NCBI RefSeq assembly: GCF_016862975.1
Contig: NZ_BONZ01000030.1
Coordinates: forward strand, 124,001 to 188,000
Length of the DNA: 64,000 nucleotides
Direction: 5' to 3'
Source: Rugosimonospora africana
Lineage (GTDB): Bacteria; Actinomycetota; Actinomycetes; Mycobacteriales; Micromonosporaceae
This document shows positions 1-7,732 of the stretch, piece by piece (positions within the stretch are counted from its first letter, which is position 1; each line of letters starts with the position of its first letter). Under the pieces are notes generated by a model. That model was not told the origin of the DNA. It searched no databases and saw only the letters and a list, made by a program, of their open reading frames with translations. A program made the position numbers and the translations under genes.

Positions 1-819
1 GGGGCCGAGGTAGCGGCGTTCCCAGACGGCGGTCGCGAAGGCGTCGGTGTCGCAGACCAACAGGGGTGAGCCGGCCGCCGCGGCGACGGTCTCCCTCCGG
101 GTCTGCTCGGTGGCGACGGCGTCGAAGTCGTCGGCCGTCCACTCCAGATCGTCGAGGGCGAGGTCCGGCCGGGCGGCGCGGTCGCGTTCCCATTTGATGG
201 CGGTGTATTCCCGGCCGTACTCGCCGACCCACCGGGTGCTGGCCCAGACGCCGCCGCGGGAACGGTAGTGCTCGGCGAGCAGCTGGGAGATGGTGGTGGT
301 GCCGGTCGACTCCGCCCCGACGAGCACGACGCGCGTGGTGAGCCCGGCGCGGGTCGCCGGCGCGAGCCACGCCCAGCCGACGGCGAGGTCGGCACGCACG
401 GCGCTGCCACTGATCGGGACCGTCGTGCGATCGGGATCGATGGGGACGTGCTTGGCACCGAACCACGAGGCGAGTTGGCCGCCGTATTCCTCGCTGGTGA
501 ACACGGCGTCCACTGGTTCGGCGGTCACCGTGGCGACCGCGGCCCGCATGAGCGCGACCTGTGCGGCCCACACGGTCTCGTCGTCGTAGTCGGTGGGCGC
601 GTCGCAACGGATCCCGACGACCGTCACGGTGGTGTCGGCGGCGTGCTCGGCGCGCAACCATGCGACGCGGTCGGCGAGTGGGATCGTCTCGACGGCGGCT
701 GCCATGCAGACGACGGTCAAGCGCTCGACATTGGCTGCCGCGGTGCGGATGAGGTGGTGGTGCCCGAGGGTCGGCGGGTAGAACTTGCCGATCACGATTC
801 CGTGCCGCAACCCGGTCAT
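1..819 (-). CDS. NadR-like NMN adenylyltransferase / nicotinamide riboside kinase (3' end outside window)
   Basis: The protein reads from an ATG whose bases overlap the stop of pnuC (ATGA) and runs off the window edge, so the C-terminus is missing. Residues about 1-150 form a nucleotidylyltransferase domain: an early GKFYPPTLGHHH motif and a later ISGSAVR motif. Residues from about 160 form a P-loop kinase domain. Such proteins phosphorylate nicotinamide riboside and adenylate NMN to NAD in the cytoplasm, taking the riboside delivered by PnuC; operon overlap supports this. Oddity: the Walker A reads GAESTGTTT, with Thr where the catalytic Lys is expected, so kinase activity is uncertain. Domain assignment is strong; exact activity is inferred. 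Confidence 0.85.
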   Translation of the reverse strand, partial: MTGLRHGIVIGKFYPPTLGHHHLIRTAAANVERLTVVCMAAAVETIPLADRVAWLRAEHAADTTVTVVGIRCDAPTDYDDETVWAAQVALMRAAVATVTAEPVDAVFTSEEYGGQLASWFGAKHVPIDPDRTTVPISGSAVRADLAVGWAWLAPATRAGLTTRVVLVGAESTGTTTISQLLAEHYRSRGGVWASTRWVGEYGREYTAIKWERDRAARPDLALDDLEWTADDFDAVATEQTRRETVAAAAGSPLLVCDTDAFATAVWERRYLGP

Positions 820-1490
820 GCCGCGTCAACCACGGTGGCTGCGACCGGTGCGGCCGCGCCGACCTCCCGCTGCCGGTGGGCCGCGAGCCAGGCGCGCAAC
901 CCGAGTACGGTCAGGCCGAGGAACAACACGTACACGATCGCGGTCAGGTCGAGCCGCTTCACCGCGTACAGCGGAATGTAGACGATGTCGGCCGCCATCC
1001 AGAACAGCCAGGTCTCGACCTTCTTGGCATTGAGCAGGTACTGCGCGGCCAGCGAGGTCGCGGTGGTCAGCGCGTCCCAGAACGGGGCGACATCGTGTGC
1101 GGCACCCAGCAGCAGGGTCAGCCCCCAGGTCGCGGCGATCACGAAGCCGACGCACGCGGCGAGGGTCTTCGGGCCGGCCCGGCCGACGACGATCGCGGTG
1201 CGGTTCCTGCCGCCGTGCAGCCACTGCCACCAGCCGGCGAACCCGAGCACAATGTAGACCGCCTGCAGGCCACCGTCGGCCCACAGCCGCGCGGTGAAGA
1301 ACAGGACCAGGAAGAATGCCGAGTTCGCGATGCCGACCCAGAAGTTGTGGATCGAGGACCGGACGGTCAGCCAGACGCAGGCCGCGCCGGTCACGAAGCC
1401 GAGCAGTTCGGCCCAGGACACCGCGTCGTTGCCGAGGTGGAACAGGACCGTGTTCAACGGTGCGATCAGGTTTGCCAGCCACGTCAGCAT
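816..1490 (-). CDS. pnuC: PnuC-type nicotinamide riboside transporter
   Basis: A 224-residue polytopic inner-membrane protein with about seven hydrophobic segments and the family's Trp/Tyr-rich middle (FAGWWQWLHGG, then YLLNAKKVETWLFW and DIVYIPLYAVK), which in PnuC proteins form the substrate pore. Length matches the family. It imports nicotinamide riboside by facilitated diffusion, made one-way by phosphorylation inside. A GGGAGG ribosome site lies 6 nt before the ATG. It is first in the operon with the NadR-like gene, which it overlaps by 4 bp. A 31-bp palindrome ends at its ribosome site and probably controls it. Confidence 0.92.
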   Translation of the reverse strand: MLTWLANLIAPLNTVLFHLGNDAVSWAELLGFVTGAACVWLTVRSSIHNFWVGIANSAFFLVLFFTARLWADGGLQAVYIVLGFAGWWQWLHGGRNRTAIVVGRAGPKTLAACVGFVIAATWGLTLLLGAAHDVAPFWDALTTATSLAAQYLLNAKKVETWLFWMAADIVYIPLYAVKRLDLTAIVYVLFLGLTVLGLRAWLAAHRQREVGAAAPVAATVVDAA

Positions 1491-1500
1491 CGGAACGCCT

Positions 1501-1531
1501 CCCGGTTATGGTCTAACTGACCATAACCGGG
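1501..1531 (-). promoter_or_regulatory. Palindrome upstream of pnuC, probable operator or RNA hairpin
   Basis: Two perfectly complementary 13-bp arms (1501-1513 and 1519-1531, core GGTTATGGTC) flank a 5-bp spacer. One arm reaches into the pnuC Shine-Dalgarno. As DNA it looks like a dimeric repressor site for an NAD-metabolism regulator (NrtR- or NiaR-like, not identifiable here). As RNA it would make a stable hairpin abutting the ribosome site. No T-run follows, so a simple terminator is less likely. Confidence 0.65.
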
Positions 1532-1591
1532 AGGACACCACCGCACAACCGAGATTCCGCGTGGATGCTCAACGCCATGGGTCGAGGTGCC

Positions 1592-1969
1592 TCAGCCCAC
1601 GATTTGCCGGTCGGGTTCGATGAGCGCGACGACCCGCTGCTCGTCGCGCGAGTAGGGGCCACCGGTGTACTTCGTCGAGATCCGGTCGATGATCTGCCAG
1701 GCGGCGTCGCCCTCGATCCACTCGACGACCCTGCCGCGCACGATGACCGGCTGGAACGGATTGTCCGTCGGCGTCAGGGAGAGCGCGATCCGCGGGTCGC
1801 GTCGCAGGTTGCGAGCCTTTCGGCTGCCCGGGCCGGTGAGGATCGCGACGTGCTCGCCGTGCGTGCCGATCCACACCGGGACGGCGTGGGGAGCGCCGTC
1901 GGGCAGGACGCTGGCGAGGTGGGCGGTCGGGGTGCCGTCGAGTACGCGGCGCACGTCGGGGTCGAGCAT
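1592..1969 (-). CDS. PPOX-class (probably F420-dependent) flavin/deazaflavin oxidoreductase
   Basis: A 125-residue split-barrel protein of the pyridoxamine-phosphate-oxidase-like superfamily. The order LDPDVRRVLDG - HLASVLPDGAPHAVPVW - GSRKARNLRRDPRIALSL is typical of actinobacterial TIGR03618-like enzymes that use F420H2 (sometimes FMN or haem) for small-molecule reductions. I chose the ATG at 1969 because AGGAG sits 9 nt upstream and family members start at this point; an in-frame ATG at 2050 overlaps the upstream stop (ATGA) and would add 27 atypical residues. It is co-transcribed downstream of the DHFR-like gene. Cofactor and substrate are not determinable here. Confidence 0.8.
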   Translation of the reverse strand: MLDPDVRRVLDGTPTAHLASVLPDGAPHAVPVWIGTHGEHVAILTGPGSRKARNLRRDPRIALSLTPTDNPFQPVIVRGRVVEWIEGDAAWQIIDRISTKYTGGPYSRDEQRVVALIEPDRQIVG

Positions 1970-2046
1970 CGTGGTCAGCTCCTGGTGTGGGTTCTGGATG
2001 GGGTACTGGTTGCCGGCAAGCGCTACGCCTGTGCGGCTGGCGGGGG

Positions 2047-2640
2047 TCATCGCTCGACCGCGTAGTGGAGGTGGGTGACGCCGGGGGCCGGGACGGCTTC
2101 GACCAGGCGGAGGCGCACGTGCTCGGGCAGTGACTGGAAGAAGGGTCGGCCGCCGCCGAGCAGGATCGGCACCTGGTGGAGGACCACCTCGTCGACGAGC
2201 CCCGCCTTGAGCGCTTCGGTCGCGACGCCACCGCCCATCAGGCCGACGTCCTTGTCGCCGGCGGCGGCGCGAGCCGCCGCGACCGCGTCCGCGATGCCGG
2301 TGGTGACCAGGGTCTGCCGCTCCGTTATCGCCGGTGCCGGCCGGCGACTGAGGACGATCAGCCGGGCCGATGGGTGCGGGCCGCCGCCTCCGAAGTGCTC
2401 GGAGTCCTCGTACGTGTTCCGTCCGGCCACGATGGCTCCCACGCGCGCGGCGAGGGCGTCGAAGACCCGGGCGCTGGGCTCGCTCAGCCGGAACCCGTCG
2501 AACACCCGGCTTGGCGTGTTGCCGCCGAAGTACCAGTCGAAGAGCATCGTCCCGTCACCGAGTCCGCGTCCGGCGCCGGGATCGCGGCCGGTGATGTATC
2601 CGTCGACCGACACCGCGTGCGCGCTGAAAACCTTGCCCAT
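2047..2640 (-). CDS. Dihydrofolate reductase-fold protein (RibD C-terminal domain family)
   Basis: A 197-residue protein of the RibD_C/DHFR-like family common in actinomycetes. Visible signatures are the N-terminal SVDGYITG, AGRNTYED, LIVLSRRP, and LMGGGVATEALKAGLVDEV followed by ILLGGGRPFF. These proteins bind NADPH and are cytosolic reductases of mostly unknown substrate; they are distinct from FolA. It is first in a two-gene unit with the PPOX gene and is divergent from the HxlR-family regulator, which suggests a redox-responsive, HxlR-controlled cassette (inference). Confidence 0.85.
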   Translation of the reverse strand: MGKVFSAHAVSVDGYITGRDPGAGRGLGDGTMLFDWYFGGNTPSRVFDGFRLSEPSARVFDALAARVGAIVAGRNTYEDSEHFGGGGPHPSARLIVLSRRPAPAITERQTLVTTGIADAVAAARAAAGDKDVGLMGGGVATEALKAGLVDEVVLHQVPILLGGGRPFFQSLPEHVRLRLVEAVPAPGVTHLHYAVER

Positions 2641-2653
2641 CTCCGCGACCTCC

Positions 2654-2730
2654 CTGGAGTTCCTTCAAGAGACTCTGTGACCGTAGCACCTGGAGTTTCC
2701 TGAGGGAACCCAGATTGCTAGACTGGTTCC
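2654..2730. promoter_or_regulatory. Divergent promoter/operator between DHFR-like gene and hxlR
   Basis: Two direct repeats begin CTGGAGTT (2654-2667 and 2690-2703; the tails differ slightly). For the rightward gene a TAGACT -10 box (2719-2724) lies 6 nt from the ATG, giving a leaderless transcript. An inverted pair GGAACC (2705-2710) / GGTTCC (2725-2730) straddles that box, a plausible HxlR autorepression site. Confidence 0.5.
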
Positions 2731-3183
2731 ATGCAGCGCACGAACTTCAGCGAGATGGCGTGCTCGATCGCGCGCACCCTCGATGTCATCGGGGAACCCT
2801 GGTCACCGCTGATCCTGCGTGACGTGTGGGCGGGGTTCACCCGGTTCGACCAGATCCAGGCCGACCTCGGGATCTCGCGCAAGGTCCTGACCGAGCGGCT
2901 GAACCACCTCGTCGACCAGGGCGTGCTCGAGCGCCGGCCCTACGACCAGCGACCCCGGCACGAGTACCACCTGACGGAGAAAGGTGCCGAGCTGGTCGAC
3001 CTGCTCATGGTCATGGTCGGCTGGGGGGACAGGTGGCTCGCGGGCGAGGCCGGGCCGCCGGTGCTGTACCGCCACCACGCGTGCGGTGAGGTCAGCGCTG
3101 TCGACCTGCACTGCGCCCACTGCGGCGAGTCGATGCACGCAGGCGACGTGGACCTGTTGCCGGGCCCGGGTGCGGCCAGCTGA
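2731..3183 (+). CDS. HxlR-family winged-helix transcriptional regulator
   Basis: A 150-residue MarR-like regulator. CSIARTLDVIGEPWSPLILRD followed by RFDQIQADLGISRKVLTERL and a wing with YDQRPRHEYHLTEKG are diagnostic of HxlR proteins. The C-terminus carries HHACG then CAHCG, a Cys/His arrangement that could bind zinc or sense redox/electrophiles. Transcription appears leaderless from a TAGACT box. It lies divergently from the DHFR-like/PPOX pair, its probable target. Confidence 0.88.
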   Translation: MQRTNFSEMACSIARTLDVIGEPWSPLILRDVWAGFTRFDQIQADLGISRKVLTERLNHLVDQGVLERRPYDQRPRHEYHLTEKGAELVDLLMVMVGWGDRWLAGEAGPPVLYRHHACGEVSAVDLHCAHCGESMHAGDVDLLPGPGAAS

Positions 3184-3250
3184 CGAGGGCAACCATCCGA
3201 CGAGAGCGGCCATCCGACGAGGCTCGGCGTCGAGCTGAAATGATGGCCGG

Positions 3251-4075
3251 ATGCTGGAAGACGGCCTCGCGGGCGGTTCCCGTCCGTTCGCGTCCCGCCT
3301 CGAAGTGCCGTTGACGGCTGACCGGATCGCGTCGCCTCGGCTGATGTACGGCGCGCTGGACCTCCTGTCGGCAGGCGGCCGGGGCCAGGCATACACGGCC
3401 GTGTACTTCGAGGATGCCGCGTCGGATGCGCTGGGTCGGGTGACCTTCGAAGGACTCGACGCGGTCAGGGCGTCGCGGGGGGAGTACCTACCCGTCGACT
3501 ACGCCGACGCCGACTACCGCAGCGGTGACTGGGTCTACGTGGTGGGCGGCTCCCCGTGGTTGCGGGAGCGTCACGACTACGAGACGCGCCACTACGCGAC
3601 GCCTCTGGTGGAGACTCATCGGCACTATGTGTTCGTGTTCCACGACGAGTTCATCGAGGCCATCGCCAAAGGCATCTGGCTCGACGTCGCCGACCGCGCG
3701 GATCCTTGCGGGCCCCCGATCGGGCACCCGCTTTCGTCGTTCCCGACAGACGTGCCGTGCGACCGGTTCACCTCGGCGGGTGGGCTGGAGTGGGAGCTGA
3801 GGCGTTCGCCACGGGCGGAGGGTGACCTCATTCGCGACTCCCGGCTTTGTTCGCAGCGGGTCTTCCAATTCAATCTCGTGCTCGACGGCGAGAGTCGGGA
3901 GTCGGCCAGCATCTGGATCCGCACTGTCGATGGTGTACTCGTGTCCCGGATCAGCCGCCTGTTCGTGGGTGAGTTCGGTCGCATGGAAGGTTTCGCTCAG
4001 CCCGAGGACTTCTTCCCGCAGTGGGAGACACACCTGGATGAAGTCGCGCGGCGCAGGCGCGACCTGGGGAAGTGA
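3251..4075 (+). CDS. Hypothetical protein, 274 residues
   Basis: I do not recognise the family. The protein is soluble, rich in acidic and aromatic residues (for example DYADADYRSGDWVYVVGG, HRHYVFVFHDEF, RVFQFNLVLDGE) and looks like a mixed alpha/beta globular domain with several beta strands, with no signal peptide or membrane segment. The ATG start is supported by gene-like composition but no strong ribosome site. It lies downstream of hxlR with a 67-bp gap and may be co-transcribed. A decayed coding stretch in the same frame begins directly after its stop codon. Confidence 0.7.
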   Translation: MLEDGLAGGSRPFASRLEVPLTADRIASPRLMYGALDLLSAGGRGQAYTAVYFEDAASDALGRVTFEGLDAVRASRGEYLPVDYADADYRSGDWVYVVGGSPWLRERHDYETRHYATPLVETHRHYVFVFHDEFIEAIAKGIWLDVADRADPCGPPIGHPLSSFPTDVPCDRFTSAGGLEWELRRSPRAEGDLIRDSRLCSQRVFQFNLVLDGESRESASIWIRTVDGVLVSRISRLFVGEFGRMEGFAQPEDFFPQWETHLDEVARRRRDLGK

Positions 4076-4291
4076 AGCGCGGAACCGGCGGTCCCTGACC
4101 CCCGGCACACCGCCCGAGACTGGCAGGACCGCGTCGACGTGTACACCGCCAAGACCGACCAGCGACCAGCCGACGCCCTACTGATTCGCCCGGACGCCCA
4201 CATCGTCTGGACCGCAGCCATCGACGAGGAGGCGGCGACCACGGCTGCCGCCGGTCATCGAGGTCGACAGGGCCTACGCTCGACCCTATGA
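4076..4291 (+). pseudogene. Remnant: C-terminal tail of an FAD-dependent aromatic monooxygenase
   Basis: An open frame with no start codon begins right after the TGA of the preceding gene and ends at a TGA overlapping the next ATG. It encodes TARDWQDRVDVYTAKT, then ADALLIRPDAHIVWTA, which resembles the C-terminal thioredoxin-like tail of actinobacterial FAD-dependent aromatic-ring hydroxylases. The FAD-binding body is absent. The last codons (HRGRQGLRSTL) look unlike the family end. Family assignment is from memory of the pattern. Confidence 0.5.
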
Positions 4292-4992
4292 CGTCGGAGG
4301 AAGCGGTCCCATATCGCGAGGTCATCGGCCTGCTGGGCCAGCAGGCCGATCACCGCGACGCCGAACAGGCTCTTCGGGCGGCCGGATGGACTCCGTGCGG
4401 CGTCGGCGACTGGGCGATCGCGCTTCGTTCGCCGGATGGCGCCGCGGCCGTGCGGATCAGCCCGTTCGACCCGGCCGGCCCGTACTCCGCGGCGCTGTAC
4501 CGGGAGGCCGCGCACACCGGTCAGGTACCACGGCTGTACGCGCACCGTCGGCTGACCGGTGGCGGCGACCTCCAGGTGCTGGAATGGCTCCGACCCGTTC
4601 CCGAGGATGAGGCTGTCGCCTTTCACCGTAAGATCGCCACCCGGGCCGCGGAAGTTGCCGAGCTGGTCGACGTCGTGCGCCGCGTCCACGAACGGGCCCG
4701 GCGAGAGCTGCCCTGGTGCGGGCCGCTGGACAACAACCCGGACAATGTCATGCGCGCCAGGGACGGGAGACTCGTCGTCGCTGACCTGTACTACGCCGAC
4801 GGCCCGACCCTCTACGCGACCGCGGCCACGGACCCCGGTCTTGTCGTCGCGTTGATTCCCGAAGCCGAGCGCCGATTCATGACGGAGATTCCCCTGGCCG
4901 CCTCCGGGCCGTGGGAGCCCGGGGCGCAGGAGGCGATGCGTGCCGGGCTCGCGGCGGCCGACGCCCAGGTCGCTAGCCGCCTGCACGGCTAG
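4288..4992 (+). CDS. Kinase-fold (aminoglycoside-phosphotransferase-like) protein
   Basis: A 234-residue protein whose second half has a kinase-like catalytic core: WCGPLDNNPDNVMRARDG followed by LVVADLYYADGP, recalling the HxDxxxxN loop and DxD metal site of aminoglycoside/choline-kinase-like phosphotransferases. The usual catalytic His-x-Asp is not clean, so it may be a divergent kinase or pseudokinase. The N-terminal lobe (RSPDGAAAVRISPFDPAGPY) could bind nucleotide. The transcript is probably leaderless: TACGCT at 4275-4280, then 7 nt to the ATG. It overlaps the convergent DUF998 gene by 4 bp. Confidence 0.6.
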   Translation: MTSEEAVPYREVIGLLGQQADHRDAEQALRAAGWTPCGVGDWAIALRSPDGAAAVRISPFDPAGPYSAALYREAAHTGQVPRLYAHRRLTGGGDLQVLEWLRPVPEDEAVAFHRKIATRAAEVAELVDVVRRVHERARRELPWCGPLDNNPDNVMRARDGRLVVADLYYADGPTLYATAATDPGLVVALIPEAERRFMTEIPLAASGPWEPGAQEAMRAGLAAADAQVASRLHG

Positions 4993-5720
4993 CCCCGGTC
5001 GGCTGCCTCGCCGAGCGTCCTGACCCCGATGCCGCCCGTACCGGGCCTACCCGCTGTCCGTGCCCGGTGGGTCTTGGCGAGGAGGACGACGCCGACGCAG
5101 CAGCACCAGCTGGTGAGAGGGAACACCGCTACGCGTTCCATCGCACCGACCCCGACGCCCAGGCCCCGCTGACCGAAGAACAGCACCGCCCCTGCCAGCG
5201 CGGTCACACCCGCGATCAGGGTGAGCGCGCGCAACCGGCCGAGGACCGTGGCGCGCGGGGCAAACCCGGCCAGCGGTAGCCCCAGATTGCCCATCACCAT
5301 GATCAGCAGGGCGCCGAGAAAGTGGAGATTCTCGTCGACGTCGGCGGGGAAACGACCAGCCAGCACGTATCCGACGGCCGCGAGCAGGAGCAGCGACTGA
5401 GCCAGGCGCACAAGGAACCCGTGGCCAAGCGTGCGCCAGGTCAGGATGAGCCCGGCGGCCAGCAGCACCGCGGTGAGCACGATGGAGGTGTTCATCAGCG
5501 GATGCCAGGGCGAGCACACCTGGCGCGGTCGCGTGGTGTCCCACATTCCACAGTGGACGTTGCCGAGGTCGCTGATGTTGTCGGTGGCCCAGCTGTAGGC
5601 CGGATGATGCCAGCCGAGGCCGGTAATCACGTTGGCGGCAAGGAACAGCGGTGCGGCTACGGCCCAGCACCACGCACCCAGTCGGGCGCCGGTGCGGAGA
5701 GACAGCTGAGACAGGTCCAT
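4989..5720 (-). CDS. DUF998 family integral membrane protein
   Basis: A 243-residue membrane protein with about six hydrophobic helices. The motif YSWATDNISDLGN after the first helix, and PLMNTSIVLTAVLL with GRFPADVDENLHFLGAL later, are typical of DUF998 proteins, which have no settled function. Length fits the family. The C-terminal tail is charged and probably cytoplasmic. It is convergent with the kinase-fold gene and has a 158-bp gap upstream in which I see nothing definite. Confidence 0.8.
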   Translation of the reverse strand: MDLSQLSLRTGARLGAWCWAVAAPLFLAANVITGLGWHHPAYSWATDNISDLGNVHCGMWDTTRPRQVCSPWHPLMNTSIVLTAVLLAAGLILTWRTLGHGFLVRLAQSLLLLAAVGYVLAGRFPADVDENLHFLGALLIMVMGNLGLPLAGFAPRATVLGRLRALTLIAGVTALAGAVLFFGQRGLGVGVGAMERVAVFPLTSWCCCVGVVLLAKTHRARTAGRPGTGGIGVRTLGEAADRG

Positions 5721-5878
5721 GCCGAAAGAAGATCACGCGCATGATGCGCGACGCACTACGCGTAGCCGACCACAATTCGGTAGGCCCAGCCATACCTATC
5801 TGCCCGGTGACGTCCTCGCGTAGCGGTACGCGCGACCGGCTCGCGGCCGGTGCCGGCCGCGAGCGGGTTACGGGCAGG

Positions 5879-6140
5879 CTATCGATGCAGCGACGCGCAG
5901 CGAGCGTTGTGCACCAGCGCGGTGGCCGCCTGCTCTTGTTTCAGGGCGGGACTGTCCTGAATGGAATCGCCGATGGCGAGCGCCGGGGGAAATCGACACG
6001 ACCACGCTGTGCCGCCCGCCGTGCTGCCGCAGGGTGATCCGGGTGCCGTCGTTGCCGTTTGCCTGAACCAGGCCGGGTAGCCACCGCTCGATCGTGTCGT
6101 CGAGCGACAACCGGTGCTCGCCTGGACCGGTTCGCCGCCG
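5879..6140 (-). pseudogene. Internally deleted serine hydrolase (beta-lactamase family) remnant
   Basis: One frame (from about 6140 down to 6023) reads HRLSLDDTIERWLPGLVQ then ANGNDGTRITLRQ, the segment found between the SxxK and YxN motifs of class-C beta-lactamase-like serine hydrolases; normally LLNHTSG would follow. Instead the sequence shifts frame to GGTAWSCRFPPALAIGD and SPALKQEQAATALVHNARC before a stop near 5879, which looks like the family's C-terminal strand and last helix. Both catalytic motifs are missing. An internal deletion is the simplest reading. Confidence 0.55.
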
Positions 6141-6169
6141 TTACGCTGCCCGCACACTTCACCGTACGG

Positions 6170-6619
6170 CTAGCCGTACCGTCGCAGATATGCGATGACG
6201 GCGAGGATGCGGCGATGCTGTTCCTGGTTCGGCTGCAGCTCCAGCTTGAGGAAGATGCTCCGTACGTGCTTCTCCACGGCCGTCTCGGTGATGACCAGTT
6301 CGCGGGCGATGGAGACGTTGGAACGGCCTTCGGCCATGAGCGCGAGCACCTGGCCTTCGCGGGGGGAGAGGCGCTCGATCGGTGCGGCGGACCTGGCCCG
6401 GCGAATCAGTTGCCGTACCACCTCGGGATCGACGACAGTCCCCCCGGCGGCCACCTCTCGCAGCGCGTCGTCGAAGTCCGCGACATCCGAGATGCGGTCC
6501 TTGAGCAGGTACCCGCAGCCGGTGCCCCCAGAGTCAAGCAGCTCTGCCGCGTAGGGAGCTCTATGATCTTCCCCATAGGGCGGAGTCAGCTTGACGCCAT
6601 CGGTGTCGCCGACCAGCAT
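6170..6619 (-). pseudogene. N-terminally truncated NarL/LuxR response regulator
   Basis: A 149-residue frame contains the end of a receiver domain (PYAAELLDSGGTGCGYLLKD, with the conserved Lys) and a full LuxR HTH (LSPREGQVLALMAEGRSNVSIA, ending LAVIAYLRRYG). The first 80 or so receiver residues, including the phosphoacceptor Asp and acidic pocket, are missing; unrelated residues (MLVGDTDGVKLTPPYGED) precede the break. No partner kinase is adjacent. It could still be expressed as a DNA-binding fragment, but lies next to another remnant and I treat it as decayed. Confidence 0.65.
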
Positions 6620-6697
6620 TGTTCTACTAGGTATAGATCACATGACTGATCTGGTGCAAGTCTGGCGGAGTGGGGACGGCGAAGCTCCTGCCGCTGG

Positions 6698-7659
6698 TCA
6701 GCTCTGCTGGAAGTTCACCGCGGCGAATCCGCACGGCTGGTGCACGTGCAGGTAGTAGGCGCCCTCGCCGAACTCGTCGAGGTCCGCTCCGACGACGAGA
6801 CCGACGTAGTCCATCGGCTGCTGGCAACCGGGACAGTCGACATGCTCGGCGTCCTGGATCCAGTCGGGCTGACCGCCCAGCGTCGAGCCGCCCTGGTTCC
6901 AGGCGCTGGCCTGGTACGGGCCCGTCCGGGCCGGCCCCACGACCGGCAGCAGCGCCGGCGGCTCCTCGGCTTCGGCGTCATCCGGCAGGTAGCTCGGGCG
7001 GGTGTTGCCGCTCCACCAGGTGGCGGTGCCGGCCGGCGTGACCTGGCTGTACAGCGTCGCGTGGCAGGCGCAGAAGTGGCAGGTCTCGATGACCAGCCGG
7101 CCGGACCAGCCGGTGTGCGCCAGTGCGTCGCCGACGGCGGGTTCGGCGGTGTCGAGGTCGGCGGCGATCCACAACGGTGACGCGCACCACGGACACTCGG
7201 GAGCGTCGGTGCGTCGCGCCGTTTCGCGCACGAGCCACTGGTACGCACTGTCGCCGCACAGGTCCCGCCGGCTGCCGTCCGGTCCGACGGTCCAGCCGCC
7301 CGCCCGCGCGTAGCTCAGCGGATCGGTGTGCAACCGGCCGGCGGCTGCGTCGCCCAGCGACGCATGGCGCTCTCGGCGAGCGGGTGAGCGCTGTATGCCA
7401 GAAGGAGCAACAGGTGGTCGAGCCGCTTGGGCGTCCGTCCGCCATCGATCTGCTCGATGACCCGGCCGACGGTGTTGGCGTCGGCCGAGCGGTACAACTT
7501 CGGCGGCCACAGCACGTCGAGGTCGAGCAGGAGGCCGTGGTGCGGGATCAGTCGATCCGGCTCATTGTCCGCGATCGCGGACAGCTCATCGATCGCGTCC
7601 TCGTCGTCGACGGCGGCTTTCCTGATCAACTCATCGATCACGCTGGAAGGATAGTCCAT
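6698..7659 (-). pseudogene. Frameshifted gene for a Cys-motif protein of unknown function
   Basis: Two frames join into one protein. The upstream part (7659 to about 7330) reads MDYPSSVIDELIRKA to AMRRWATQPPAG; the downstream part, shifted by one base, continues HTDPLSYARAGGWTV to the stop at 6698. A single missing base around 7325-7332 would restore about 320 residues. The C-terminal half has ECPWC, CHFCACH and CPGCQQPMDYVG, likely zinc-binding or structural. I do not know its function. A sequencing error would give the same picture, so the gene may in truth be intact. Confidence 0.65.
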
Positions 7660-7732
7660 GCGCCGCCACGCCGGAGGCCGGCGGAGGTAACGTCCCGCGC
7701 GGCGGTCGCCCAGGATATCGTCGTTGGCCGTG

